Positions 1 through 8,502 are shown, numbered from the stretch's first letter. The stretch: 64,000 nt of DNA from Sulfuritalea sp. (GCA_016710465.1 JADJVS010000015.1:310001-374000); one strand, 5' to 3'. Made by a program: numbers and translations. The notes: generated by a model not told the origin, from the sequence alone.

Positions 1-25
1 TGGCAAGAGGGTGTGTGGCTTCCAT
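1..25 (-). CDS. Start of an unidentified gene, cut by the window edge
   Basis: On the minus strand an AGGAGC ribosome-binding sequence (31-36) lies five bases before an ATG at 25. It opens a reading frame MEATHPLA that leaves the window. The gene would lie about 85 bp downstream of mnmC in the same direction. Eight residues are too few to name a family. The strong Shine-Dalgarno match is the only support. Confidence 0.4.
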
Positions 26-99
26 GATGTGCTCCTGTGGTGTAAGACGCATGAGCACAGTAACGTTTCACGCGGCCGACGCGGGACAGGCGCAATCAA

Positions 100-116
100 C
101 TGTTACATCTGTTACA
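100..116. repeat. Tandem 8-bp direct repeat at the end of mnmC
   Basis: CTGTTACA occurs at 100-107 and again at 109-116, a 9-bp period. The second copy overlaps the mnmC stop codon. It lies between mnmC and the next minus-strand start codon (25), so it could be a protein-binding site for that gene. It could also be chance. Confidence 0.3.
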
Positions 117-1953
117 AACGCCGCGCCGTGCGCGGATGGAGCCCGCCTCGTGCGAATCGCTGCGGAGCCAATGCGTCGACCAGGTCGCGTTCCAGCGGCA
201 GGACTTCACCGCTGATCTGGCTGGCCAGTTGTTCGGCGCAGATCGACGAGAAGACCATGCCGCGTGCGCCGAAGCCGTTGATGATCCACAGGCCGTCGCC
301 AGCCGACAGGGGGCCGACGATGGGCAGGCGGTCGGGCGACATCGGGCGAAACGAGACGCGGCCGGCAAGCGTGGCCGGATCCACGCCGACGGCGAAGCCG
401 GGCAGCAGCATGTCGAGGCGATACAGGTTTTCGACATGGTCGGCGCGGCGCGATTCGCCGTCGAGATCGTCCGCCTGCAGCGTCGCGCCCGCGCAGCGAA
501 TGCCGTCCAGCGCCGGCGTGACGTAGCCCAGGCGCGTCGCCACGATGTCCAGCGGCGGCGTCGCGCCTTCGGCGATATGGCTGACCAGGCCGCGCCCGGC
601 GCGGATCGGCAAGGCGAAGTCCGGCGCCAGCGCCGGCGCGCCGATGCCATTGGCAAGCACCACCTCGTCGGCCTCGATCACGCGGTTTTCGCCATGCACT
701 TCCCAGCCGTGGCGGGTACGCGCGAGGCGCGCGACCTTGAACTCGAAGCGGCAGGCTATGCCCTGCAGGAGCGCACGGCAAAGGCTCGGCGGATTGATCC
801 AGCCGCCGCGGGGAAACCACCAGCCGCCCAGCGCAACCGGCCACCCGGCGAGCGCCGCGGCCTCCTCGCGGCTGACGAAGCGGCAGTAGTCCGCCGGCAG
901 CGCGTGCTGCCCGACAATCCGGCGCTGGATGTCCTCGTGTCGCTCGTCGCGCGCGACGTGCAGCACGCCGGTCCAGCCGCAGCGCGCGCCGGGCAGTTCC
1001 GCAAAGCGACGCCGCCCGAGCAGGAAGCCGGCCCGCAGCAGGCGTGCCAGCATGCCGTCATCCTGGGCCGGAAGCGGACGGAAGACGACGGCGTGGTTGC
1101 CCGAGGCGCCGCTGGCGGCATGCGCGGCGGCGTCGATCACGGTCACCGCGTGTCCGCGCCGCGTCAGGGCCTGCGCCACGGAGGCGCCGGCCACGCCCGC
1201 GCCGATCACGGCGATGCGCTTCGAGGCCGGGTCGGTGGTCGCTGGTGACCCCGCGTGTTTTCCACATAGCATTTCGCGCTTGCCGCCGAAACCGGGGCGG
1301 CGTTCGAGCTGAAAGTCGGCGCTGGCGAGACGCCGACGCACCTCGCCGGCGCTGGTCCAGGTCGCCAGGCTGGCGCCGGGGGCGGCGAGGCGCTGCAACT
1401 GTTCCACCACGGCCTCGGACCACAGTTCCGGATTGCGATCCGGGGCGAAACCGTCGAGGAAAATGGCGTCCGCCGCCAGCGTCAGTTGCGGCAATAGCGC
1501 GTTGGCATCGCCGAAGCCCAGCGTCAGCACGATGTCGCCGAGATCAAGCCGGTGCAGGCCGGGTAGCGGCGACGGCCATTGCGCCAGCAAGGGGGCCGAG
1601 AACGCGGCGAGTTCGGGCCAGCGCGCGTGCAGCCGTGCCATGTCGTCGAGGCGGAACGGGTGCTTCTCGACCGCGACGTAATGCAGGCGGCGGCCGGTCG
1701 GGCCGGGGCTGGAGTGCCAGGCCTGGCAGGTGGCGAGGAAGTTCAGGCCGAGGCCGAAGCCGGTTTCAAGGATGACGAAACGCCGCCGGTCACGCCAGCG
1801 CGCGTTTTCCCCCAATAGTTCGTTGCCGGCGAGGAAGACATGGCGTGCCTGGCCGAGGCCGCCCTGGCTGGAGTGGTAGATGTCGCCGTAGCGCGGCGAG
1901 AACGGGGTACCGTCCCCGGCGAACGCAAGTTCGGCGGGGACGATCGCGACCAT
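112..1953 (-). CDS. mnmC: Bifunctional tRNA 5-methylaminomethyl-2-thiouridine biosynthesis protein MnmC
   Basis: Predicted to complete the mnm5(s2)U modification at the wobble position of tRNAs for Lys, Glu and Gln. Of 613 residues, the N-terminal half is an SAM methyltransferase (MnmD part; glycine-rich ETGFGLGLN near 63-71, IFLDGFAPDRNPELW near 164-178). The C-terminal half is a FAD oxidoreductase with the dinucleotide motif GAGVAG at 251-256. Length is close to the family norm (about 650-670). The ATG shares one base with the lysS stop codon (TAATG), so translation is probably coupled to lysS. Confidence 0.95.
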   Translation of the reverse strand: MVAIVPAELAFAGDGTPFSPRYGDIYHSSQGGLGQARHVFLAGNELLGENARWRDRRRFVILETGFGLGLNFLATCQAWHSSPGPTGRRLHYVAVEKHPFRLDDMARLHARWPELAAFSAPLLAQWPSPLPGLHRLDLGDIVLTLGFGDANALLPQLTLAADAIFLDGFAPDRNPELWSEAVVEQLQRLAAPGASLATWTSAGEVRRRLASADFQLERRPGFGGKREMLCGKHAGSPATTDPASKRIAVIGAGVAGASVAQALTRRGHAVTVIDAAAHAASGASGNHAVVFRPLPAQDDGMLARLLRAGFLLGRRRFAELPGARCGWTGVLHVARDERHEDIQRRIVGQHALPADYCRFVSREEAAALAGWPVALGGWWFPRGGWINPPSLCRALLQGIACRFEFKVARLARTRHGWEVHGENRVIEADEVVLANGIGAPALAPDFALPIRAGRGLVSHIAEGATPPLDIVATRLGYVTPALDGIRCAGATLQADDLDGESRRADHVENLYRLDMLLPGFAVGVDPATLAGRVSFRPMSPDRLPIVGPLSAGDGLWIINGFGARGMVFSSICAEQLASQISGEVLPLERDLVDALAPQRFARGGLHPRTARRL

Positions 1954-3467
1954 TACTCGCGCCGCATCTGCGGGAACAGGATCACATCGCGGATCGAGGG
2001 TGAGTCCGTCAGCAGCATCACCAGGCGGTCGATGCCGATGCCGCAGCCGCCGGTGGGCGGCAGGCCGTATTCCAGGGCGCGGATGTAGTCGGCGTCGTAA
2101 TACATCGCCTCCTCGTCGCCAGCCTCCTTGGCCTTGGCCTGCTGCATGAAGCGCGCGGCCTGGTCCTCGGGGTCATTCAGCTCGGAGAAGCCGTTGGCAA
2201 TCTCGCGGCCGACGATGAAGAGTTCGAAGCGCTCGGTGATCGACGGGTTGCCGTCGCTGGCACGCGCCAGCGGCGAGACCTCGGCCGGGTAGTCGATGAT
2301 GTAGGTCGGGTCCCACAGCTCGGCTTCGGTGGTCTCCTCGAACAGCACGAGTTGCAGGGTGCCGAGGCCGGCATTCGCCAGATGCGGCGCCTTGAGGTCG
2401 ACGCGGAGGTCCTTGAGTTTCTGCCGCAGCCAGTCGACATCGTTCAACTGTTCGAAGCTGTAGCCGGGATGGTACTGGTGGATGGCGCCGGCGATGGTCA
2501 GGCGGGCGAAGGGCTTGGAGAGGTCGAGCGTGCGTCCCTGGTATTCGAATACCTCGGTGCCCAGCGCCTCGCGCGCCGAGTGGCGCAGCAGGCCCTCGGT
2601 GAAGTCCATCAACCGGCGGTAATCGCTGTAGGCCTCGTAGAACTCCATCATGGTGAACTCGGGGTTGTGGCGCGGCGAGAGGCCTTCGTTGCGGAAGTTG
2701 CGATTGACCTCGAACACCTTCTCGAAGCCGCCGACCACCAGGCGCTTGAGGTAGAGCTCGGGCGCGATGCGCAGGAAGAGTTCCATGTCCAGCGCGTTGT
2801 GATGCGTGGTAAAGGGCTTCGCCGCCGCGCCGCCGGGAATCGGATGCATCATCGGCGTTTCGACTTCGAGAAAGCCGCGGTGCATCATGAAATTGCGTAT
2901 CGACTGGATCATCCGGCTGCGGGCGACGAAGGTGAAGCGCGTCTGCTCGTTGGTGATCAGGTCGAGTTCGCGTGCGCGGTACTTCTGTTCGACATCGGTG
3001 AGGCCGTGGAATTTCTCCGGCAGCGGGCGCAGCGACTTGGTCAGCAGGCGGATGTTGGCGCACTGGATGGTCAGTTCGCCGGTCTTGGTCTTGAACAGCG
3101 TGCCTTCGCAACCGACGATGTCGCCGAGGTCCCAGCCCTTGAATTCCTTGTGTGTCGCCTCGCCCGTGATGTCGTTGCTGACGAAGATCTGGATGCGGCC
3201 GGAAACATCCTGGATGCTGGCGAAGCTGGCCTTGCCCATCACGCGCTTGAGCATGATTCGGCCGGCGACCTTGACCTCGATCGGCGTGGCTTCGAGTTCC
3301 TCGCGGGTCTTTGCGCTGTAGAGCTCGTCGAGCCGGCCGGCAAGGTTTTCGCGCGAGAAGTCGTTGGGGAAGGCCTTGCCCGTGGCGCGCCAGGCGGCGA
3401 GTTTCTCGCGGCGTTCGGCGATCAGGCGGTTTTCGTCGACGGGTGGGGTTTGCGTGGTGTCGGTCAT
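1953..3467 (-). CDS. lysS: Lysyl-tRNA synthetase, class II
   Basis: Charges tRNA-Lys. The 504-residue protein has the N-terminal OB-fold anticodon-binding region followed by class II catalytic motifs: motif 2 around FRNEGLSPRHNPEFT and motif 3 GIGIDRLVMLL near the C terminus. The ATG at 3467 gives the usual start (MTDTTQTPPVDENRLIAERREK); the frame is open further upstream, but those residues are arginine/proline-rich and overlap vapC. Only 10 bp separate it from the vapC stop and no strong Shine-Dalgarno is visible, so it may depend on transcription and translation from the toxin-antitoxin genes unless a promoter lies inside vapC. Confidence 0.96.
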   Translation of the reverse strand: MTDTTQTPPVDENRLIAERREKLAAWRATGKAFPNDFSRENLAGRLDELYSAKTREELEATPIEVKVAGRIMLKRVMGKASFASIQDVSGRIQIFVSNDITGEATHKEFKGWDLGDIVGCEGTLFKTKTGELTIQCANIRLLTKSLRPLPEKFHGLTDVEQKYRARELDLITNEQTRFTFVARSRMIQSIRNFMMHRGFLEVETPMMHPIPGGAAAKPFTTHHNALDMELFLRIAPELYLKRLVVGGFEKVFEVNRNFRNEGLSPRHNPEFTMMEFYEAYSDYRRLMDFTEGLLRHSAREALGTEVFEYQGRTLDLSKPFARLTIAGAIHQYHPGYSFEQLNDVDWLRQKLKDLRVDLKAPHLANAGLGTLQLVLFEETTEAELWDPTYIIDYPAEVSPLARASDGNPSITERFELFIVGREIANGFSELNDPEDQAARFMQQAKAKEAGDEEAMYYDADYIRALEYGLPPTGGCGIGIDRLVMLLTDSPSIRDVILFPQMRRE

Positions 3468-3477
3468 GATGGGTGGC

Positions 3478-3909
3478 TCAGAAGAAACGATGAACGGTGA
3501 AGCCGAGCGCCGTGGCGGCCTCGGCCTGGATCTTGTCGGCGGTAGCGAAGCTGTCGGCGCCGATGGCGCGCGCCGCCGCCAGGTGAAGCGCGTCAAGCGT
3601 GCGCAAGGGGTGATTGGGCAGCGTGTCGATCAGGTCGCGCGCCGTGGCGAAATCACCGAAGCTGCCGTGATGAATGCGCCAGGCGCCGCTGCGCACATGG
3701 CTGTCGAACTCGGCCAGGGCCATGCGCTCCAGCGTGGCGTCGAAATCCCCGGCGCGGCGGCGGCGCGCCAGCAGGCAGCGAAATTCGACCAGCGTCAGCG
3801 CGGCCGTGGCCGTCTCGCCCTGGACTTCCGCCCAGTCCAGCACCTCCAGCGAACGCGGCTCGCGGATATAACACTTGGCCAGCGCGCTGGTGTCGATATA
3901 GGCGTTCAA
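3478..3909 (-). CDS. vapC: PIN-domain ribonuclease toxin (VapC type)
   Basis: A 143-residue PIN domain with all four acidic metal ligands expected for an active nuclease: D6 (YIDTSAL), E42 (TLVEF), D106 (TLDALHL) and D125 (ATADKI). Known VapC toxins cut tRNAs or rRNA. Translation appears to start at a TTG whose last two bases form part of the antitoxin stop codon (TTGA), a coupling typical of toxin-antitoxin pairs. The gene ends 10 bp before lysS. Substrate is unknown. Confidence 0.85.
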   Translation of the reverse strand: MNAYIDTSALAKCYIREPRSLEVLDWAEVQGETATAALTLVEFRCLLARRRRAGDFDATLERMALAEFDSHVRSGAWRIHHGSFGDFATARDLIDTLPNHPLRTLDALHLAAARAIGADSFATADKIQAEAATALGFTVHRFF

Positions 3910-4136
3910 CCGCGGTCTTCCCGCTCTTCCGCGAGCAAAACCTCGCTCGGGACGGTCTGCATCGGCTGGCCGGCGAGGAAGTCCTTCAAGGAGCGCAGGC
4001 GCGGACGCGGGCTGGGCGGCAGGATGCGCGCCACCGGCTCGCCACGCCGGGTGACGATGACTTCGTCGTCGCTGGCGAAAAGCTGTTCCGGGTGGGAAAG
4101 CCCTTCGCGCGCCTCGCGGATGGTGATGGTTTTCAT
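3906..4136 (-). CDS. Antitoxin of the Phd/YefM or VapB type
   Basis: A 76-residue protein (MKTITIREARE...DDEVIVTRRGEPVARILP) with the fold signature of Phd/YefM-like antitoxins: an N-terminal DNA-binding part and a C-terminal tail (RLRSLKDFLAG...SEVLLAEERED) expected to wrap the toxin. It directly precedes and overlaps the PIN toxin by 4 bp. Its ATG overlaps the stop codon of the upstream kinase frame (ATGA), and a long inverted repeat lies 12 bp upstream, suggesting autoregulation. Because the pair is Phd-like plus PIN, the exact subfamily name is uncertain. Confidence 0.85.
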   Translation of the reverse strand: MKTITIREAREGLSHPEQLFASDDEVIVTRRGEPVARILPPSPRPRLRSLKDFLAGQPMQTVPSEVLLAEEREDRG

Positions 4137-7100
4137 GGGAAACCTGCTTGTGTCACAACGGGCGATATTGTGACACATTTCCGGCGGGGCATGTCGTAAA
4201 TCAGGATGACGTATGAGTCCTGGTGGTGCCCACGTGCTTTCCCGGAGGTGATCACCTCGATCCGGATTTCGCCAGCCACTGCAACAGTGGTCCCATAGAA
4301 AATCGCCGGGCTCACCGGTTTGGCGATGAAATCGTCCATCCCGGCCTGCAGGCAGCGTTGCTTGTCGTCGCTGAAGGCATTGGCGGTCATCGCCAGGATG
4401 GGCACCCGCGCCTGGTGGGAAAGCCGGCGTATCCGTCGCGTCGCCTCCAGGCCATCCATGTTCGGCATTTGCATGTCCATCAGGATCAGGTCGTAGTGAT
4501 TGTTCCCGGCCAGTTGCAGCGCCTTTTCGCCGTCGTCGGCGAGATCGACGATCAAGCCGACATCGTCCAGCAAGCTCAGCGCGACTTCCCGATTGACGGG
4601 TTCGTCTTCGGCCAGAAGGATACGGACGCCGGCATGGTCGCGTTGCAGGATGGCCTCGGTCTCCGATGCGGAATGGGCCGAGACGGTGCCGCATCCGATG
4701 GCGCCTTTCTTCAGGCGCACGGTCAGCCAGAATGTGCTCCCTTTGCCAAGCTCGGTGTTCACCCCGGCGTCTCCTCCCATGATCCGGGCAATCTTGCGCG
4801 TAATGGCCAGCCCCAGCCCGGTGCCGCCGTATTTGCGGGTAATGGAATTGTCGGCCTGCTCGAAGGTCGAGAACAGTCTGCTCAGTGCCTCCGGGGCAAT
4901 TCCCGGCCCGGTATCGCGGACTTCGAAGCGCAGCAACGCTCTTTCGGGATCGTCTTCGACCGCCTTGGCGCACAGCTTGATGGTGCCGCTCTCGGTGAAT
5001 TTGACGGCGTTGGACAGGTAATTGAGCAAGGCCTGCTGCAGGCGGGTGCGGTCGCCCAGCAGCTTGTCTGGCAGGCACGAGATTTCGAGGGCATAGGTCA
5101 GGCCCTTGGCCTGAACCTTGGGCCGGATCATGCTTGACACGTTCTCGATCAGGTTATCCGCGCAGATCAGGTCTTCGGCGAGGGAGAACTTGCCGGCCTC
5201 GATCTTGGAGAGGTCAAGTACCGCGTTGATGATTTCGAGCAGATGGTTGCCCGCGGCCTCGATTTTGTCGAGCTTGTCGGCCTGTTGCGGGCTGGTCCCG
5301 CCGCGCCGCAGGATATGCACCATGCCGGTGATGGCATTCAACGGCGTGCGGATTTCATGGCTCATGTTCGCGAGGAACGAGCTCTTGGCGACATTGGCGG
5401 TTTCGGCGGCGACTTTGGCCTTGCGCAGGTCCTGGGTTTGTTCTTCGACGAGCTCCTGCAGGTGGTGGCGATGCTGTTCCAGTTCGAGTTCGCTGCGCTT
5501 GCGGGCGGTAATGTCGGTATGCGTTCCACACATGCGCAGCGGCTTTCCTCCGGGATCACGCTGCATCACGCTGGCCTGGTCGAGAATCCAGCGGATGCTC
5601 CCGTCCTTGTGGAGCATCCGGTATTCGAGCCGATGCAGTTTCGAACGTCCTTCGAGGACGGCGTTGATGGAGTCCCAGGCGCGTTCGCGATCCTCGGGAT
5701 GAATGAAATCCGTCCACTGCCGGGTTGTCTGCCGGATTTCGTCGGGCGAGTATCCCAGCATCAAGGCCCATTGCTCGTTTCGGTCGACCTTGCCGGCGGA
5801 AATGTCCCAATCCCAAAAGCCGAGTTCCGAACCTTCCAGGACAAAGCGCAGTTGCTTCGCGCTCTGCTCCAGGGCCAACTCGGACAGCTTGTGTTCGGCA
5901 ATGTCATGGCAATAGCCGATATAGCCGATGAAATGACCCGTGCTGTCGTAACGGGGGCTGCCTTGATCGAGAATCCAGCCGAACTCGCCATTGGCCTTGC
6001 GCAAGCGGTATTCCATCGAGAACGGCTCGCGACGCTCGAAGTGGCTGGCGTAGATTTGCACGCACCGATCAAAGTCATCGGGGTGCACGCCTTCGGTCCA
6101 GCCGTTCCCCAGTTCCTGTTCCAGGCGACGGCCGGTGAAGCGCAACCAGGGCTCATTGAAGTAGTCGCAGAGCTTGTCCGGGCCGGCTGTCCAGATCAGG
6201 GCGGCACCGCCGTTAGCCAGGGTGCGATAGTGTTGTTCGCTTTCCCGAAGTACGTCCTCGGCCTGCTTGCGCTCGGTGACGTCGGTGCCGATGCCGACCA
6301 TCGCCACCGGGTTTCCCTCGTCATCCTTGACCAGGGTGGTTCGCAAGTCCAGCAACAGTGCCGACCCGCCGGCCTTGTGGTTGACCACGACTCCGTTCCA
6401 GTGCCCCTTGACCAAGGTTGCTTCGACGATTTCCTGCTGAGTGGCGTCGGCCCGCGATCCCTCGCCGTAGGCCGTGACATGCTGACCGACGCGGTCGGAT
6501 TGCAACGCCTTCTGTTCGGCCGCGTTGGTGTAGGTCACCACCCCATTCAGGTTCGTGACCGTCACGTGGTCTTGAATCTGGTCGAGCACCAGCGCCTGCA
6601 GGCGCAGCTTTTCTTCGGCCACCACCTGCCGCGTGATGTCTTCCGACATGATGACGATGCCGCCCACGCTGTCCTTGCCGTCATGCCATGGATGCAATTC
6701 CCATTTCAGCCACTGGACGGTGCCGTCGGCACGCTCTAAGCGGTCGCGTTCGGCGCCGGCCGATTCGCCCCGCATGCCACGTTGATGGACTTCCTTCAAC
6801 TTGGCGGGAAGTTCCGGAAACACCTCGTAGTGCGATCGCCCGGTCAGGTCCTGGTCGCCCAACTGGTAGTCGTCGTGCCAGCGCCGGCTGGCGCCGATGT
6901 ATCGCATGTCGCGGTCGAACATGGCGATGGCCGCGGGCGCCTGCTCGACGAAAACGCGCAATAGTTCCAATTGCGAGCTCAGGATGCCGGCTTGACGCTG
7001 CCAGGTCCGCTTGATCAGGACGTAAAGCAGCACCGAGGTGACCACGACGAAGCCGAGGCCTTTGAACTTGCTGGCTTCCTCCGCCCGGGCGGCTTCACCG

Positions 7101-7219
7101 ATCAGGGCAAACAAAATAGTATCCGAAACCATGATCCACAAGGCGCCAAATACCGCGTAGGCGAGAACCACCCGCAGCGTGCTGTAGCGTTGGTTTGCGG
7201 AAAGGTAGTGGGGACCCAT
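4133..7219 (-). CDS. Membrane hybrid histidine kinase with four PAS domains and a receiver domain
   Basis: About 1028 residues. Two membrane segments (about 16-40 and 53-70) are followed by four PAS domains (about 90-585). Next come HisKA with phospho-acceptor H621 (NMSHEIRTPLN), HATPase_c (NAVKFTESG, DTGPGIAPE, GGTGLGLAI) and a receiver domain with phospho-Asp near 915 (LILMDMQMPNMDG). ATG 7219 is chosen over GTG 7243 because AAGG lies upstream of it. The receiver seems to lose its last helix: after FYG (about residue 976) the frame reads about 50 unusual residues to a stop at 4133. The -1/+2 frame instead gives PLLQWLAKSGSR and a stop at 4252. No partner regulator is adjacent. The stimulus is unknown. 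Confidence 0.85.
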   Translation of the reverse strand: MGPHYLSANQRYSTLRVVLAYAVFGALWIMVSDTILFALIGEAARAEEASKFKGLGFVVVTSVLLYVLIKRTWQRQAGILSSQLELLRVFVEQAPAAIAMFDRDMRYIGASRRWHDDYQLGDQDLTGRSHYEVFPELPAKLKEVHQRGMRGESAGAERDRLERADGTVQWLKWELHPWHDGKDSVGGIVIMSEDITRQVVAEEKLRLQALVLDQIQDHVTVTNLNGVVTYTNAAEQKALQSDRVGQHVTAYGEGSRADATQQEIVEATLVKGHWNGVVVNHKAGGSALLLDLRTTLVKDDEGNPVAMVGIGTDVTERKQAEDVLRESEQHYRTLANGGAALIWTAGPDKLCDYFNEPWLRFTGRRLEQELGNGWTEGVHPDDFDRCVQIYASHFERREPFSMEYRLRKANGEFGWILDQGSPRYDSTGHFIGYIGYCHDIAEHKLSELALEQSAKQLRFVLEGSELGFWDWDISAGKVDRNEQWALMLGYSPDEIRQTTRQWTDFIHPEDRERAWDSINAVLEGRSKLHRLEYRMLHKDGSIRWILDQASVMQRDPGGKPLRMCGTHTDITARKRSELELEQHRHHLQELVEEQTQDLRKAKVAAETANVAKSSFLANMSHEIRTPLNAITGMVHILRRGGTSPQQADKLDKIEAAGNHLLEIINAVLDLSKIEAGKFSLAEDLICADNLIENVSSMIRPKVQAKGLTYALEISCLPDKLLGDRTRLQQALLNYLSNAVKFTESGTIKLCAKAVEDDPERALLRFEVRDTGPGIAPEALSRLFSTFEQADNSITRKYGGTGLGLAITRKIARIMGGDAGVNTELGKGSTFWLTVRLKKGAIGCGTVSAHSASETEAILQRDHAGVRILLAEDEPVNREVALSLLDDVGLIVDLADDGEKALQLAGNNHYDLILMDMQMPNMDGLEATRRIRRLSHQARVPILAMTANAFSDDKQRCLQAGMDDFIAKPVSPAIFYGTTVAVAGEIRIEVITSGKARGHHQDSYVILIYDMPRRKCVTISPVVTQAGFP
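4149..4177 (-). promoter_or_regulatory. Inverted repeat, likely operator of the toxin-antitoxin pair
   Basis: Perfect 10-bp arms TGTGTCACAA (4149-4158) and TTGTGACACA (4168-4177) are separated by 9 bp. The element ends 12 bp before the antitoxin ATG, where antitoxins of this class bind to repress their own operon. The region also encodes the last residues of the frame-extended kinase. Confidence 0.65.
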
Positions 7220-7253
7220 GGGGAGACTGCCTTGCAGGAACACCGAAAACGGC

Positions 7254-7287
7254 TAGGTTAGACCTACTGGGACGGGTTGCCTATCAA
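7254..7287 (-). promoter_or_regulatory. Possible promoter and operator of the hybrid kinase gene
   Basis: On the minus strand TTGATA (7287-7282) and TCTAAC (7262-7257) resemble -35 and -10 boxes with a 19-bp spacer. The -10 overlaps a 13-bp perfect palindrome, TAGGT-TAG-ACCTA (7254-7266), about 35 bp before the kinase ATG. The spacer is long and the match partial. Confidence 0.3.
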
Positions 7288-7370
7288 TACTCTCGATGGC
7301 CGGGCGGCGCGAATGAACACGTGGGCGGCCGCGTGGTTTTGCTGCCTCGGCGTCCCCTCGGCGCCGACTC

Positions 7371-8475
7371 CTAGACGCCTTGCTTCAGGCTGGCCTCGAT
7401 GAACTGGTCGAGGTCGCCGTCGAGCACCTTTTGCGTCGCGGAAATTTCGACGTTGGTGCGCAGGTCCTTGATGCGCGAATTGTCGAGCACATAGCTGCGG
7501 ATCTGGTGGCCCCAGCCGACATCGGTTTTGCCGGCTTCGAGCTTGTCGGCCTCGGCCTGGCGCTTGCGCATCTCGTGCTCGTAGAGGCGCGACTTCAGCA
7601 TCGCCATGGCCTCGGCGCGATTGCGGTGCTGCGAGCGGTCGTTCTGGCATTGGACGACGATGCCGGTCGGCACGTGGGTGATGCGCACGGCAGAGTCGGT
7701 TTTGTTGATGTGCTGGCCACCGGCGCCGGAGGCGCGGAAGGTGTCGGTGCGCAGGTCGGCAGGGTTGATCTCGACCTCGATGCTGTCGTCGATTTCGGGG
7801 TACACGTAAAGACTGGCAAAGCTGGTGTGGCGCCCGCCAGAGGAATCGAAGGGCGACTTGCGCACCAGGCGATGCACGCCGGTTTCGGTGCGCAGGAAGC
7901 CGTAGGCGTAGTCGCCCTCGACCTTGATCGAGGCGCTGCGGATGCCGGCCACGTCGCCGTCGGTCTGCTCCAGCAGCTCGGTCTTCCAGCCCTTGCGCTC
8001 GCAATATTTGAGGTACTGGCGCAGGAGCATGCTCGCCCAGTCGCAGGCTTCGGTGCCGCCGGCGCCGGCCTGGATGTCGATGAAGCAGTTGTTGGGGTCC
8101 GCCGGGTTGGCGAACATGCGGCGGAATTCGAGGTCGGCGACGAGCTTCTCCACCGCGTCAAGGTCGGCCTCGACCGCCTGCAGCGTGGCTTCGTCGTCCT
8201 CTTCGCGCGCCATCTCGAAAAGCTCGCGGGCGTCGACCAGCGAGGCGCCGACGCCGGACAGCGTGCCGACCACGGCTTCGAGGGATTTCTTTTCCTTGCC
8301 CAGGGCCTGGGCGCGCTCCGCGTCGTCCCAGAGCTTGGGGTCTTCGAGGATCTGGCTTAGTTCGGCGAGTTTTTCCGCCTTGCCGTCGTAGTCAAAGATA
8401 CCTCCGCAGTTGCTCGCCGCGCCCGTTGAGGTCGGCGATACGGTTGGCGACGGCGTTGATGCGTTCGGCTTCCAT
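7371..8475 (-). CDS. prfB: Peptide chain release factor 2, expressed by programmed +1 frameshift
   Basis: Recognises UGA and UAA stop codons and triggers peptide release. The gene is read in two frames: codons 1-27 from ATG 8475 (MEAERINAVANRIADLNGRG...RRYL) end at an in-frame TGA (8394-8392). The ribosome slips +1 on CTT and continues with GAC (Asp, 8393) for 340 more residues, giving 367 in total. The second part holds the SPF anticodon-like tripeptide (KSPFDSSGG) and the catalytic GGQ loop (SGAGGQHINKTD). A single uninterrupted frame also exists from upstream of 8475, but it yields a non-family N terminus. Confidence 0.97.
8391..8405 (-). promoter_or_regulatory. prfB programmed +1 frameshift site
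   Basis: Minus-strand sequence CGGAGGTATCTTTGAC contains the known elements: a Shine-Dalgarno-like AGG just upstream, the slippery codon CTT (8397-8395), the in-frame stop TGA (8394-8392) and a following C. Release factor 2 thereby limits its own synthesis, since plentiful factor terminates at UGA. Confidence 0.95.
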
Positions 8476-8502
8476 GGCGGTTCCCGCATTTCTGAAAATC
8501 GG

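Noticed and set aside
136..1248. Long plus-strand open frame opposite mnmC
   Set aside because: Antisense shadow of a well-supported gene; composition is rich in Arg, Ala and Gly with no domain, as expected at high GC.
3906..5078. Treating the antitoxin as the tail of a 390-residue protein
   Set aside because: The upstream part is an out-of-frame reading of the kinase gene; the antitoxin family starts at the MKTITIRE methionine (4136).
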